From Shewanella sp. OPT22 (GTDB lineage: Bacteria; Pseudomonadota; Gammaproteobacteria; Enterobacterales; Shewanellaceae): 64,000 bases of DNA. Position numbers and translations under genes: made by a program. Shown one piece after another: positions 9,103 through 18,247 of the stretch (position 1 is its first letter; each line of letters starts with the position of its first letter). The notes below the pieces were generated by a model. That model had not been told where the DNA came from and searched no databases. It was given only the letters and a program-made list of their open reading frames with translations. The stretch spans positions 201,095 to 265,094 of the forward strand of contig NZ_PGVH01000029.1 of the NCBI RefSeq assembly GCF_004168585.1. The letters run 5' to 3'.

Positions 9103-9555
9103 TTATTTCTGAAGTTGTTTATTTCTAAAGTACTGCTGCACAGCAAACTCATCAAATAACTTTTGCTCTGACTTTGCTTCAGCTTGTTGACGTTTTAAAG
9201 CTTTCTTTTCTAAGAGTGATTCAACCGCTTTACGTTTTTGTTGTTTTTCAAGCCAGTTTTTCTGACGGTGCTCTTTTAACTTTTCAGTTTCTTTTACCGC
9301 CAGAACTTGCTGTGACACAGCTTGATCAATTTGAGCGATAAACTTATGAAACTGCTGGTATTGAGATGAAGTAAGGTTAGTGCCAACCTTATCTTTCATT
9401 TGAGTCATATAATCTAAACGATACTGATTAAGGGCATCAAGTTGAGATTGAGCTTTTTGCACGTCCATTGTTGCACTACGGAACTGCAACGAGGCTTGTT
9501 CTTCGGCTTCTGTGGCGAGTTTTAATACTGTGAAAAGCGGATCTTTGGCGCTCAA
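9103..9555 (-). CDS. fliJ: flagellar export chaperone FliJ
   Basis: Cytoplasmic coiled-coil protein that inserts into the FliI hexamer and couples it to the export gate. The 150-aa product is almost entirely helical, highly charged and rich in Gln and Lys. The typical FliJ opening DPLFTVLKLATEAEEQA is followed by a long heptad pattern to the C-terminus. It starts 8 bases after the fliI stop. Assignment rests on the coiled-coil pattern plus its invariant position after fliI. Confidence 0.93.
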   Translation of the reverse strand: MSAKDPLFTVLKLATEAEEQASLQFRSATMDVQKAQSQLDALNQYRLDYMTQMKDKVGTNLTSSQYQQFHKFIAQIDQAVSQQVLAVKETEKLKEHRQKNWLEKQQKRKAVESLLEKKALKRQQAEAKSEQKLFDEFAVQQYFRNKQLQK

Positions 9556-9563
9556 GGTTCAAC

Positions 9564-10895
9564 CTACTTAATTTGTGCAGCAATTTGAGTGAGCATCTTT
9601 GCGCAATCTTCAAAGCGAAGGGCATCTCGCATACCTTGCCTCAAAAATGAGTTCATTGCTGGTTGTAATCTGATTGCATTATCAAGAACAGGATCACTAC
9701 CTTGATTGTATGCTCCAATGGAAATCAAATCTTTATTCTGCTGAAAATGTGAATACATTTGTTTCACTTTACGCATGCATTCTAGGTGCTCAGCACTGAT
9801 CACCATAGGGGCTACACGACTGATACTAGCTTCAATATCAATAGCAGGATAGTGCCCTGAATCAGCCAACGTTCGAGACAACACAATATGACCATCAAGA
9901 ATAGCCCTTGAGGCATCAGCAATAGGATCTTGTTGATCATCGCCTTCTGTTAAAACTGTATAAAATGCGGTAATTGAACCTTGAGTACCATTGCCATTAC
10001 CCGCACGCTCAACCAGCTTTGGCAATTTTGCAAATACTGACGGTGGATAACCTTTAGTCGCAGGAGGCTCACCAACCGCAAGTGCAATTTCACGTTGAGC
10101 TTGGGCATAACGCGTTAAACTATCCATCAGCAATAAAACGCTATAGCCCAAATCTCTGAAGTATTCTGCAATTCGCGTTGAAGTTTCACAGGCTCTTAAT
10201 CGCATTAAGGGTGATGTATCAGCAGGTGCAGCCACAACAACTGAGCGTGCTCTGCCTTCTTCACCTAGAATTTCTTCAATAAACTCTTTAACTTCTCGGC
10301 CACGTTCACCAACAAGACCAACAACAATAACATCGGCAGTGGTACCGCGTGTCATCATGCCTAGCAATACACTTTTACCTACACCAGAGCCTGCCATTAG
10401 TCCCATACGCTGACCAGTACCTACGGTCAGCATGGCATTAATAGCACGAACGCCAACATCAAGTGGTTCAGAAATAGGGCGACGATTTAACGGGTTAATC
10501 GCATCAGCGTGAGTGCTGGTTTGCTCTGCATTTTGAATACGGCCAAGCCCATCGATAGGTTGACCATTACCATCTAACACACGCCCAAGTAATGAAAGCC
10601 CAACTTTAAGACCTGATTTTTGACCCAATGGCACAACTCTCGCACCAGGCAGAACACCACGTAACTCTTCAACGGGCATTAAGTAAAGTAGTTCGTCATC
10701 AAACCCCACTACTTCGGCAATCAATTCGCCTTCAATCGTTTCAATTGAACACAAACTGCCAACAGGCGCTCGGCAACCACTTGCTTCAAGTGTTAAACCG
10801 ACAACACGAACTAATTGCCCGCTAGCAACAGCTCTAAACGGTGTAGTTTTCTGATTGTACAGCTCAAGTTTCTTCAGGAGGTTTTGATTGCTCAT
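9564..10895 (-). CDS. fliI: flagellum-specific ATPase FliI
   Basis: F1-beta-like ATPase that energises unfolding and docking of flagellar export substrates. Walker A reads AGSGVGKS (about residue 169). Further family motifs are [14 protein letters not shown], the Walker B strand [18 protein letters not shown], and [25 protein letters not shown]. The ATG at 10895 is preferred over the GTG one codon earlier because it is better spaced from the GGAG upstream. It overlaps the end of fliH, so the two are translationally coupled. Length (443 aa) is normal. Confidence 0.98.
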   Translation of the reverse strand: MSNQNLLKKLELYNQKTTPFRAVASGQLVRVVGLTLEASGCRAPVGSLCSIETIEGELIAEVVGFDDELLYLMPVEELRGVLPGARVVPLGQKSGLKVGLSLLGRVLDGNGQPIDGLGRIQNAEQTSTHADAINPLNRRPISEPLDVGVRAINAMLTVGTGQRMGLMAGSGVGKSVLLGMMTRGTTADVIVVGLVGERGREVKEFIEEILGEEGRARSVVVAAPADTSPLMRLRACETSTRIAEYFRDLGYSVLLLMDSLTRYAQAQREIALAVGEPPATKGYPPSVFAKLPKLVERAGNGNGTQGSITAFYTVLTEGDDQQDPIADASRAILDGHIVLSRTLADSGHYPAIDIEASISRVAPMVISAEHLECMRKVKQMYSHFQQNKDLISIGAYNQGSDPVLDNAIRLQPAMNSFLRQGMRDALRFEDCAKMLTQIAAQIK

Positions 10896-11712
10896 CACTT
10901 GGCTCCGCAGTATCGGATACTGAATTGGCTTTCTCAGCTTTAGCGATTTCGTCTGCTAATGACTGTTGCAGCTGTTTTTGAAGTTGAGTTTGTTGTTCGG
11001 TTAAAGAGTTTAAAACGGTTTGAGTTCGCACAGAAAGCCTCATATCAACTTCAGACTTCAAGCTACCTACAATACAGTCACCTTGTTCAAGAGTAGGATC
11101 AGATTCAATTTCCCACTTGTTTCGATCTAATTGAGCTACACTGTATGCGGTTTCAACAAGCTCAGCATCGGCAGGGTTGAGACGAATCGTGACTTCTTGC
11201 TTTTTGATGGGTAATGCATCAATACCTTGACGCATGACACTTAAAATGTGTTCTGGGTGCGTTTTGACTTCACTACCAATAACCGCTTTTGTTAAGTTGG
11301 TCGTAAGGTTCAGTAAACTCATTTCTACTTGGGAATCAACGGTCGCAATGGGGTTTTCTATATGCTTAACTAATTGCTCTAGACGCTCAAGTAAGCTTTT
11401 TGCTTCGATTAAACCTTTCTCTACGCCCTGTTGTTTCCCTTGATTAAAGCCTTCTTCGTGACCTTGCTCAAGTCCATCTAGACGACCTTTTTCTAGACCT
11501 TCTTGATAACCTGCTTCTCGTCCGGCTTCACGGGCTTCTTCTTCGGCTTGGGCTTGCATTGCTTCAAGCTCAGCCATAGTTAACGGTACTACAGGCTCTT
11601 CTTCGACTTCTGTTTGAGAATAAGGCTGGCGCTCAAATAAGGTAATCTCATCATCACCTTCTTCAGTTACATCTGGTAATTGCCAGTGCTGAAAATCATT
11701 CTCTTCTGTCAT
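10864..11712 (-). CDS. fliH: flagellar assembly protein FliH
   Basis: Negative regulator and stator-like partner of FliI that links the ATPase to FliN in the C-ring. The 282-aa protein has an acidic N-terminus. A run of glycine-spaced repeats at about residues 62-100 ([21 protein letters not shown] and following) is the GxxxG helix pattern typical of FliH. The C-terminal V-ATPase subunit E-like domain ([31 protein letters not shown]) follows. It has a longer than usual Glu/Gln-rich tail. It overlaps fliI. Confidence 0.96.
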   Translation of the reverse strand: MTEENDFQHWQLPDVTEEGDDEITLFERQPYSQTEVEEEPVVPLTMAELEAMQAQAEEEAREAGREAGYQEGLEKGRLDGLEQGHEEGFNQGKQQGVEKGLIEAKSLLERLEQLVKHIENPIATVDSQVEMSLLNLTTNLTKAVIGSEVKTHPEHILSVMRQGIDALPIKKQEVTIRLNPADAELVETAYSVAQLDRNKWEIESDPTLEQGDCIVGSLKSEVDMRLSVRTQTVLNSLTEQQTQLQKQLQQSLADEIAKAEKANSVSDTAEPSDEQSKPPEET

Positions 11713-11742
11713 GTGTACTACTCAATATCCTTTGACTTCAGC

Positions 11743-12789
11743 TTATAAAAACTCGTCGCCGCCACCGCCGCCGAGCATTAGCTCACCACTTTCGCTTAAG
11801 CGACGTGCAATACCAAGAATTTCTTTTTGTGCTAATTCAACTTCACTAACACGAATTGGCCCCATTGCTTCAAGATCGTCAGCCAGCAATTCTGCTGCAC
11901 GTTTAGACATATTGCCCAGAATTTTATCTTTAAGTGCATCGTCCGTACCTTTAAGCGCTCTCATTAGTACATCTTGCTGCACTTCACGCAACAGAGCTTG
12001 AATACCACGGTCATCGACATCAATAAGGTTTTCAAATACAAACATAAGATCTTGAATTTGCTGCGCCATCTCTTCATCTGATTCGCGCATGGTTTCCATA
12101 AGATGGCTTTCAATTGACGTATCGAGGTAGTTCATGATGTTAGCTGCAGCCTTCAAGCCACCCATTTTCGCAGCTTGTGCACCGCCTTGACCTGCGAACT
12201 GTTTCTCCATAATGTCATTCAGCTCTTGTAATGCCGCTGGCTGAACTTCTTCAAGATTGGCAATACGCATCATCAAATCTAAACGCGTATTTTCTGGGAA
12301 CTGGCCAAAGATTTCTGCCGCTTGGTCCGGCTCTAAATAAGAAAGAACAATAGTCTGAATCTGTGGATGCTCGTTTTGAATGATCGTGGCGACTTGACGG
12401 GCATCCATCCACTTTAACGAATCGAGACCTTTCGCCCCGCTGCCCATGATAATTTGCTCAATCACGTTACCTGCTTTATCTTCACCTAAAGCGGCAGTAA
12501 GTGCTTTACGAACAAAATCTTCACTGTTAAAACCAATCGCTGAAAACTGCTGAATTTCATCTAAGAACAGTTTGTGAACACCAATGACCTTTTCTTGGCC
12601 AAACTCTTGGGTAGATGCCATGGCCATACCCAACTTTTGAACTTGTTTAGGCTCTAGATGTTTCAGAATCGATGCCGCATCTGCTTCGCTTAAACTCAGC
12701 AATAAAATGGCGGCTTTTTCCATTCCAGTCAAACCACTCGTGTTCGACTTTGCAACCTCGGTTGATGGGCTATTCGTTACTTCAGGCAT
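11743..12789 (-). CDS. fliG: flagellar motor switch protein FliG
   Basis: C-ring protein that contacts the stators and generates torque. The 348-aa product contains the FliG N, middle and C domains. Landmarks are LTGMEKAAILLLSLSEADAA, the EHPQ motif in IIQNEHPQIQTIVLSYL, and the torque helix with charged residues DDRGIQALLREVQQDVLMRALKG followed by NMSKRAAELLADDLE. It overlaps fliF by 8 bases. The C-terminus ends in a glycine-rich run (GGGGGDEFL). All standard features are present. Confidence 0.98.
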   Translation of the reverse strand: MPEVTNSPSTEVAKSNTSGLTGMEKAAILLLSLSEADAASILKHLEPKQVQKLGMAMASTQEFGQEKVIGVHKLFLDEIQQFSAIGFNSEDFVRKALTAALGEDKAGNVIEQIIMGSGAKGLDSLKWMDARQVATIIQNEHPQIQTIVLSYLEPDQAAEIFGQFPENTRLDLMMRIANLEEVQPAALQELNDIMEKQFAGQGGAQAAKMGGLKAAANIMNYLDTSIESHLMETMRESDEEMAQQIQDLMFVFENLIDVDDRGIQALLREVQQDVLMRALKGTDDALKDKILGNMSKRAAELLADDLEAMGPIRVSEVELAQKEILGIARRLSESGELMLGGGGGDEFL

Positions 12790-14497
12790 GTTCTTCTTGC
12801 AACCAACTCTTAATTACTTGAGTAGAAAGCTCAGGCTCATTAGCCACAAGCGCTCGTATCGCTTTGATCATATCATCATCTTTATGAAGGTCTGGTATTA
12901 AAATTGACCCATCGTCGGCGTAACTGTATTCCGAATCTGAATTATTCAGCATACCAAGTGTATCGGCAGCATATTGGTCTTCAATTTCAGCAAGTTCGTT
13001 GCCCGCACTACCTTCATCTTTATTTGCCGCATCCGGCTGCACCATCTTATTAAACATTGGGCGAATCACAGTGAAGATTAGAATGATCACCACTAATGCA
13101 CCTAACCCCATTTTAATCGCACGCATGAACCAAGGTTGTTCCCACATTTCTGGTGCGGGTGCAACATCAAACTCTTGGTTCATAAATGGCACGCTCACAA
13201 CTTCAAGCGTATCGCCACGAGCTTGACTAAAACCTACAGCACCTTCAAGCAAGCGACGAATGTTATTCAAATCAGCTTCTGTGCGAGGCTCTTTGGTTAC
13301 TTGACCGTTTTCACCAACCGCACCATTTTTGTAGTTCACTGCAACAGATACACTGATACGTTTGACTACGCCAATTTGCTGACGAGTATGGCTAATAGTC
13401 GTGTTAAGCTCAAAATTACGAGTCGCTTCTCGATGTGATGAACCACTGGCTTCAGATTGTTGTCCTGTTGCATCGGTTGCATCTTCAGGAATTTCTGCAG
13501 GCATCGGCGGCTGATTCGTTAATGCACCAGGAATACCAGCAATTGCGTTCCCGCTAGAGTTTGTTTCCAGTGTTTGTTCGCTGCGAACAGCGTTTTGATC
13601 AGGGTTAAAGCGCTTAGTCGTTTGCTCTGTGGCAGTAAAGTCCATGCCCACGTCAACTTGTGATGTAAAGTTTTCAGGGCCCAGAATAGGAATAAGGATA
13701 GATTGAATTTTATTACGGTATTCGTCTTCTTTGCTTTGAACCAACTCAAGTTCACGGCGCGCTCGTGCAGACACACCATCTTGGCTGCCTGAATTCAATA
13801 AACGTCCCGCAGAATCAGTGACTGTAACTCGAGATGGTTCTAAGCCTTGAACAGCTGATGCGACAATATCAACAATTGAATCAATTTCTTCTTGTGTCAA
13901 TCCACTGCGACGAGTGGTAATCACTACCGTTGCACTCGGTTTCGACTTACGACGAGCAAATACGTTTTCTTTCGGTATGGCTAAAATAACTTTAGCTCGG
14001 GTTACACTTTTTAATTCTTCAATAGCGCGTGCAAGGTTTTGCTCTTGGCTGTGCTTAAGACGAGCTTGCTCCATACGCTGGCTAACACCAAAACCACTGT
14101 CTTTATTTAAGAAGTCTTCACTTTTAGAGGACGTTGCTTCAATACCTGCACGACCCAATAGTAATTTAACTTCTTGATACTTATCTTCAGGAACAAGAAT
14201 GACATTGCCATCAATTTGGCGGTCAATTTTGTTTTTATCGAGTACGTCGAGCACTTGAATCATATCTTGAGTGTCCATTTTAGCTAATGGACGGTATTCA
14301 GCTTCTGATGCAACTAGGATCACAACAACAGCCATGACTAAACAAATTGCCAACGCAAGGATCATTGCAATTTGTCTAAGAGTATTGCTGCTGTTTAAAT
14401 TTCCTAACACTCCCGACTTATGCTCTTGTTGAACACCCTCTGACGATGAACTAGGGTCGGAAGCGGCATTTCCGCTAATGGCGATTTCTGTGCTCAC
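12782..14497 (-). CDS. fliF: flagellar MS-ring protein FliF
   Basis: Forms the membrane-embedded MS ring on which the motor is built. The 571-aa protein has two transmembrane helices (about residues 45-65 and 455-475) flanking a large periplasmic region with ring-building motifs: EYRPLAKMDTQDMIQVLDVL, LARAIEELKSVTRAKVILAIP and SGLTQEEIDSIVDIVASAVQGL. The C-terminal cytoplasmic tail that binds FliG is present (IKAIRALVANEPELSTQVIKSWL). It overlaps fliG and follows fliE by 24 bases. Confidence 0.98.
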   Translation of the reverse strand: MSTEIAISGNAASDPSSSSEGVQQEHKSGVLGNLNSSNTLRQIAMILALAICLVMAVVVILVASEAEYRPLAKMDTQDMIQVLDVLDKNKIDRQIDGNVILVPEDKYQEVKLLLGRAGIEATSSKSEDFLNKDSGFGVSQRMEQARLKHSQEQNLARAIEELKSVTRAKVILAIPKENVFARRKSKPSATVVITTRRSGLTQEEIDSIVDIVASAVQGLEPSRVTVTDSAGRLLNSGSQDGVSARARRELELVQSKEDEYRNKIQSILIPILGPENFTSQVDVGMDFTATEQTTKRFNPDQNAVRSEQTLETNSSGNAIAGIPGALTNQPPMPAEIPEDATDATGQQSEASGSSHREATRNFELNTTISHTRQQIGVVKRISVSVAVNYKNGAVGENGQVTKEPRTEADLNNIRRLLEGAVGFSQARGDTLEVVSVPFMNQEFDVAPAPEMWEQPWFMRAIKMGLGALVVIILIFTVIRPMFNKMVQPDAANKDEGSAGNELAEIEDQYAADTLGMLNNSDSEYSYADDGSILIPDLHKDDDMIKAIRALVANEPELSTQVIKSWLQEEHA

Positions 14498-14521
14498 AAT
14501 AACTACCTTTTACTCTTAGCT

Positions 14522-14857
14522 TTAAACGCTCATATTCATGATTTCTTTATAAGCATCTACGAGCTTATTACGCACTTGAACCGTTGCTTCAAATGCCACA
14601 CTCGCTTTTTCACGTGCGATGACAGTATCTGATAAAGTTACCGAGGTATCACCCATTTCTAGACGAGTAGCTAAGCTAGCTGAGTTAGATTGCAGCTGAT
14701 TAACATTGTTAATCGCCATTGACAATAGTTCGCCAAAATCACCACCACTGGTGTTATTGATTTCGCGAACTAAACCACCTTGTAAATTTACTGACGGGGT
14801 TACTTCACCTTTAATGGATTCCATTTCAGCGTAAAGTGAATTTGCTCCGATTTGCAT
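14522..14857 (-). CDS. fliE: flagellar hook-basal body protein FliE
   Basis: Small rod-base protein that joins the MS ring to the proximal rod and is the first substrate of the export gate. The 111-aa sequence shows the conserved C-terminal half: FGELLSMAINNVNQLQ, LTD-like DTSVTLSDTVIAREKASVAFEATVQVRNKL, and VDAYKEIMNMSV at the end. It is the first gene of the fliE-flhB run and has a sigma-54 promoter match 50 bases upstream (14907-14925). Confidence 0.97.
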   Translation of the reverse strand: MQIGANSLYAEMESIKGEVTPSVNLQGGLVREINNTSGGDFGELLSMAINNVNQLQSNSASLATRLEMGDTSVTLSDTVIAREKASVAFEATVQVRNKLVDAYKEIMNMSV

Positions 14858-14906
14858 GCTCGTCTCCCTGCGACTTATTTTTGACGATTATGAACTCGAA
14901 ACTAAA

Positions 14907-14925
14907 AATGCAAATTGTATGCCAA
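14907..14925 (-). promoter_or_regulatory. sigma-54 promoter upstream of fliE
   Basis: Read on the minus strand the sequence is TTGGCATACAATTTGCATT. It has GG and GC at exactly the 10-base spacing required by RpoN and matches the TTGGCAC-N5-TTGCA consensus at nearly every position. It lies about 50 bases before the fliE start. In Vibrio-type hierarchies the fliE operon is a class III operon driven by sigma-54 with phosphorylated FlrC, and flrC lies next door, so activation by FlrC is the natural inference. Confidence 0.85.
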
Positions 14926-15039
14926 GATCGAACAATCTAGATAAACAAAGCTTAACGAAATAATAACTTCTACGTAAAACAACAAAGCGAAGTGATTGCT
15001 AAACTGAACCTATGTTCCTAAGGCTATTTAGGAGAAAAA

Positions 15040-18033
15040 ATGGCTACTGCAGTAAACAGTCCTGCTAGTCCAAATGAATGTGAAACATCATTTGTAGATA
15101 CATCTACTTCCAGTAGTGATGGTACCCAAACCTCTTCCAAAGTAAGAATAAAAGAAATTGCAACATCACGTTACCGACTAGAAGAAGATGAATTCACAAA
15201 ACTAACCACCTTCGCCGAAAAGTACACAGATACCGACGAGGAGAGTTTTGTTAATGGAAAAACGTTTTTATATGAGTCTCATGCAACTCAAATAGACGAA
15301 TTTTGTAGATTGATGAACTCTGACTCTGTCTGTGATGAATTAAAAGCTCTTGCTGTAATGCATCTTCCCCCCCATGACATGAGCTCTTTTACTCACACAG
15401 GCATTTACGATGCACTTACCATCTTAAAGTCAAAGTCAACACGACATGCACAGCAACTTATCGAAATAAAAAGTGATGCCAAAGTAAGAAGCCAGCAATT
15501 ATACGACTCTGAATTTCAAGGTTTGTCTCATTCTCTATCAAAGCCGACTGATGGTTGGACTCACGTCTCTACTAATGGTGGATTAAAAGATCAAGCTTGT
15601 AATACTTACACTCAAGATAGGATGAGCCCGACTTACCTATCTATTCGTTATGCTACACGATTACTTCAAAAGATAAGAACGGGTAAAGATACGGAGCAAG
15701 TGCTCATTGATCTAAGAAACGCCATTGGCGACGAGAATTTCAAACGCCTCTCGGATCAAACAAGTACAAAACAAGATTCGTCCTTAACCTTAACAGCATT
15801 AAGAGAAGTGATTAATCATTCTGAATTAGCAAACATGATTGCTGCTCATACTTTTTCTATTCCTGCATTTTCTATACAAGCAACCAACGGAGAAGAAGTT
15901 AAGATTTGCTCTGATCATAGCGTTAATAAAGTGAATAAAGATAGCCTTGTATCAGAATTGCTATTTGCTGATTTGCTAAAAATAGATCTCTTCAAATTAC
16001 CGCCACACATACGTAGTTTGATCATCGAAAAAGCGTTTGAAAACAGCCAAAGTACAAGTAAAGAAAGTGTTATACAAATTATGAAGCAGTACGAGCTGTT
16101 CACAAACAAATTTGATGAAAAAAGCTCCTTTAAGCTTGACTTAAAAAGAAAATGCAAAGAGTTATTAGCTAAAACTTCAGAAAAAAAAGATGCCAGTTTT
16201 ATTGAGTACCTTAGTCATCTTGATTACACAATAGCATTAGTCACTTTTCCACTATTGGTAAAACCAGAAGAAAAAGCAGAGTGCATAAAAGTGATGCTTC
16301 TCAATAAAAGTCACTTATCAAATTTTAATCATATTATCGATGAAGACACTATTGAAATAATTGGTGTAGACTTTATACAGAAGCATTGCCCTAAAGAAGT
16401 GGTATTAGCAACACTTGAACACCTCTGTTCTAACTCAACATCAGCAAAATCAACAGCCAGAATAAAATTATTATTAAAAGTACAACTAGGCGGTGCGCCT
16501 CAATGCTATTCAAGAGCGGTTTTTAATGCTAGCAAACATGGTAATCACGAAGCTTTGAAATTACTTTATCAATACCCTGATCTTAGTCATCAAGTTAGAA
16601 CTTGTAATGGTTTTGGGCTAAAACGCCCAGAAATGATCGCCATACAGAATGGTCACCTTCAATGCTTACAAGCAATATTAACCCAAACTAACTTTGGCTT
16701 AATTAAATACCCTGCTCCTTTCTGCGAAGGGGAACTCTTTCTTTTGGCAGCAAAGTCAAAAGACACTCAATGTTTAAAATATCTTTTAGAGCAACCTGGC
16801 ACTGACTATAGAGGTTTAACAAAAGATAACTCTGAATTTTTACGTTTACTCGCACGTGTTGGCAGCGAAGAAGCCATCAGACTCACGCTAAGATACCCAG
16901 CTTTTCATGACCGTTCACGTACAAACAAGAGCAATATGGAATTAGAGATACGGAGGAGAACACCATTTAACCAAGGTCTTCACTTTGTTGTGCAACGTGA
17001 CACGCCCTATTCAGAGCGTCGTACTCCAAGCTATGCATCTTTGAGTGAATATGAAATAGGTAATCTCACCTTTGTGGAAAAAATACGGGCATTACCCGAA
17101 TTATTGATAGCTGGTGATCCAAATAAACTTAAATGGCTTTTGGGTGCTGCCGAGCCAAGAGACCTTTTAAAAGAGATCGCCCCCCTTGTACTCATCAACT
17201 CAGTTCTATCCTGTAAGAGCAACCAAGTTCAGGTTTTAAAGGTACTTGAGAAGAAAGGTTTTAAAAGCTGGGAAAATCAACACCAGCTTATCGTCAGAGC
17301 CTGCATTAATGGCCAAGCTGAACTTGTCACACATTTATGTGGCAAATACTCAAGGCGGCAACTGACTGATCGCTTATTACAATTGCGAACAACTCGTGGT
17401 TTAGGTTTAGCACATCTAGCCGTTGAAACTAACAACCTAAGTGCGATGAGAGCCCTATGTGATTTTTCCAGTCAATTTGCACAATCAAAACGAACATCAC
17501 CGAATTTAAAAGCTGATGCCCCCCTCAACGAACTGCAATCAGCACAGGAGTGCATAGGTGATACACCGCTTCTTACTGCAGTAAAGAAAAAGCCTATAGA
17601 TATTGAAATGCTCGAACTTCTCACAATGCGGCCAGAATCATTATTGTTCGAGCTTTCTTCAACTGAAGAAGATGCATTGGCAGTTGCAGTTAGAAACAAT
17701 GACATCCCAGCAGCTGAATACTTGGTTAGTGTTTATGAAAGGCTCGCTGAAAACGCAGACAAAAAAGTATCTGAGTCAAGAGTACTGGGCTTTCTAGACA
17801 AACAAAGTACTTGGCACGTTGTTAACCGTCATTCGAATTTTACTTTGATGAAAAAAGTATTTGAATCAACTCAATTGAAACACAAAAGATTAGCTTCATC
17901 TTCAACATCTACTAAGCTTTCAAAAACAGATGAGAAGTGGAAAACTGCACAACCATTGGATACCGAAAGTGGCAGGACGTCGGTTTTAACAGAAATGGTC
18001 GAACGTAAACCTTCTGAGCCTCCCAAGCAATAA
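15040..18033 (+). CDS. large ankyrin-like repeat protein, effector-like, 997 aa
   Basis: No signal peptide or membrane helix. The N-terminus is Ser/Thr-rich (MATAVNSPASPNECETSF) and is followed by about 450 mostly helical residues that I cannot assign. From about residue 490 the sequence shows degenerate ankyrin-type helix pairs: AVFNASKHGNHEALKLLYQ, LFLLAAKSKDTQCLKYLLEQ (about 565), LGLAHLAVETNNLSAMRALC (about 787), GDTPLLTAVKKKPIDIEMLE (about 841) and DALAVAVRNNDIPAAEYLV (about 878). The start has a good AGGAG site. It lies on the plus strand between fliE and flrC, against the flagellar operon, so it is an insertion. Large ankyrin proteins of this style are often host-directed effectors, but no secretion system is visible here. 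Function unknown. Confidence 0.75.
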   Translation: MATAVNSPASPNECETSFVDTSTSSSDGTQTSSKVRIKEIATSRYRLEEDEFTKLTTFAEKYTDTDEESFVNGKTFLYESHATQIDEFCRLMNSDSVCDELKALAVMHLPPHDMSSFTHTGIYDALTILKSKSTRHAQQLIEIKSDAKVRSQQLYDSEFQGLSHSLSKPTDGWTHVSTNGGLKDQACNTYTQDRMSPTYLSIRYATRLLQKIRTGKDTEQVLIDLRNAIGDENFKRLSDQTSTKQDSSLTLTALREVINHSELANMIAAHTFSIPAFSIQATNGEEVKICSDHSVNKVNKDSLVSELLFADLLKIDLFKLPPHIRSLIIEKAFENSQSTSKESVIQIMKQYELFTNKFDEKSSFKLDLKRKCKELLAKTSEKKDASFIEYLSHLDYTIALVTFPLLVKPEEKAECIKVMLLNKSHLSNFNHIIDEDTIEIIGVDFIQKHCPKEVVLATLEHLCSNSTSAKSTARIKLLLKVQLGGAPQCYSRAVFNASKHGNHEALKLLYQYPDLSHQVRTCNGFGLKRPEMIAIQNGHLQCLQAILTQTNFGLIKYPAPFCEGELFLLAAKSKDTQCLKYLLEQPGTDYRGLTKDNSEFLRLLARVGSEEAIRLTLRYPAFHDRSRTNKSNMELEIRRRTPFNQGLHFVVQRDTPYSERRTPSYASLSEYEIGNLTFVEKIRALPELLIAGDPNKLKWLLGAAEPRDLLKEIAPLVLINSVLSCKSNQVQVLKVLEKKGFKSWENQHQLIVRACINGQAELVTHLCGKYSRRQLTDRLLQLRTTRGLGLAHLAVETNNLSAMRALCDFSSQFAQSKRTSPNLKADAPLNELQSAQECIGDTPLLTAVKKKPIDIEMLELLTMRPESLLFELSSTEEDALAVAVRNNDIPAAEYLVSVYERLAENADKKVSESRVLGFLDKQSTWHVVNRHSNFTLMKKVFESTQLKHKRLASSSTSTKLSKTDEKWKTAQPLDTESGRTSVLTEMVERKPSEPPKQ

Positions 18034-18137
18034 TCGCTTAATCATTGATAACTCCAATTATTAACCCAAGATGCAGAGCTAATTATGTTTCCAGTGTTTA
18101 AGCCGCAACTTGGCATTCAAGTGAACTTTTCAGACTT

Positions 18138-18167
18138 AAGGTTCATTAATACAATTTAATGAACCTT
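18138..18167 (+). terminator. hairpin after the ankyrin-like gene
   Basis: A perfect 12-bp stem, AAGGTTCATTAA with its complement, and a 6-base loop lie 105 bases after the stop at 18033. The 3' side runs into TTTAC, so the U-tract is short and termination may be weak. It separates the two accessory genes, which suggests that 15040-18033 and 18248-19369 are transcribed separately. Confidence 0.55.
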
Positions 18168-18247
18168 TACTCATGAGCAATTAACAGAGAGTTAAAACTC
18201 ACTGTGTTAAGTTTCAGTCGAAATACCAATGATAAAGTGGTGGTTTT

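Noticed and set aside
13136-13779. Open frames of 70-100 codons on either strand within fliF
   Set aside because: They are shadows of the conserved fliF reading frame, have no ribosome-binding sites and give no recognisable protein.
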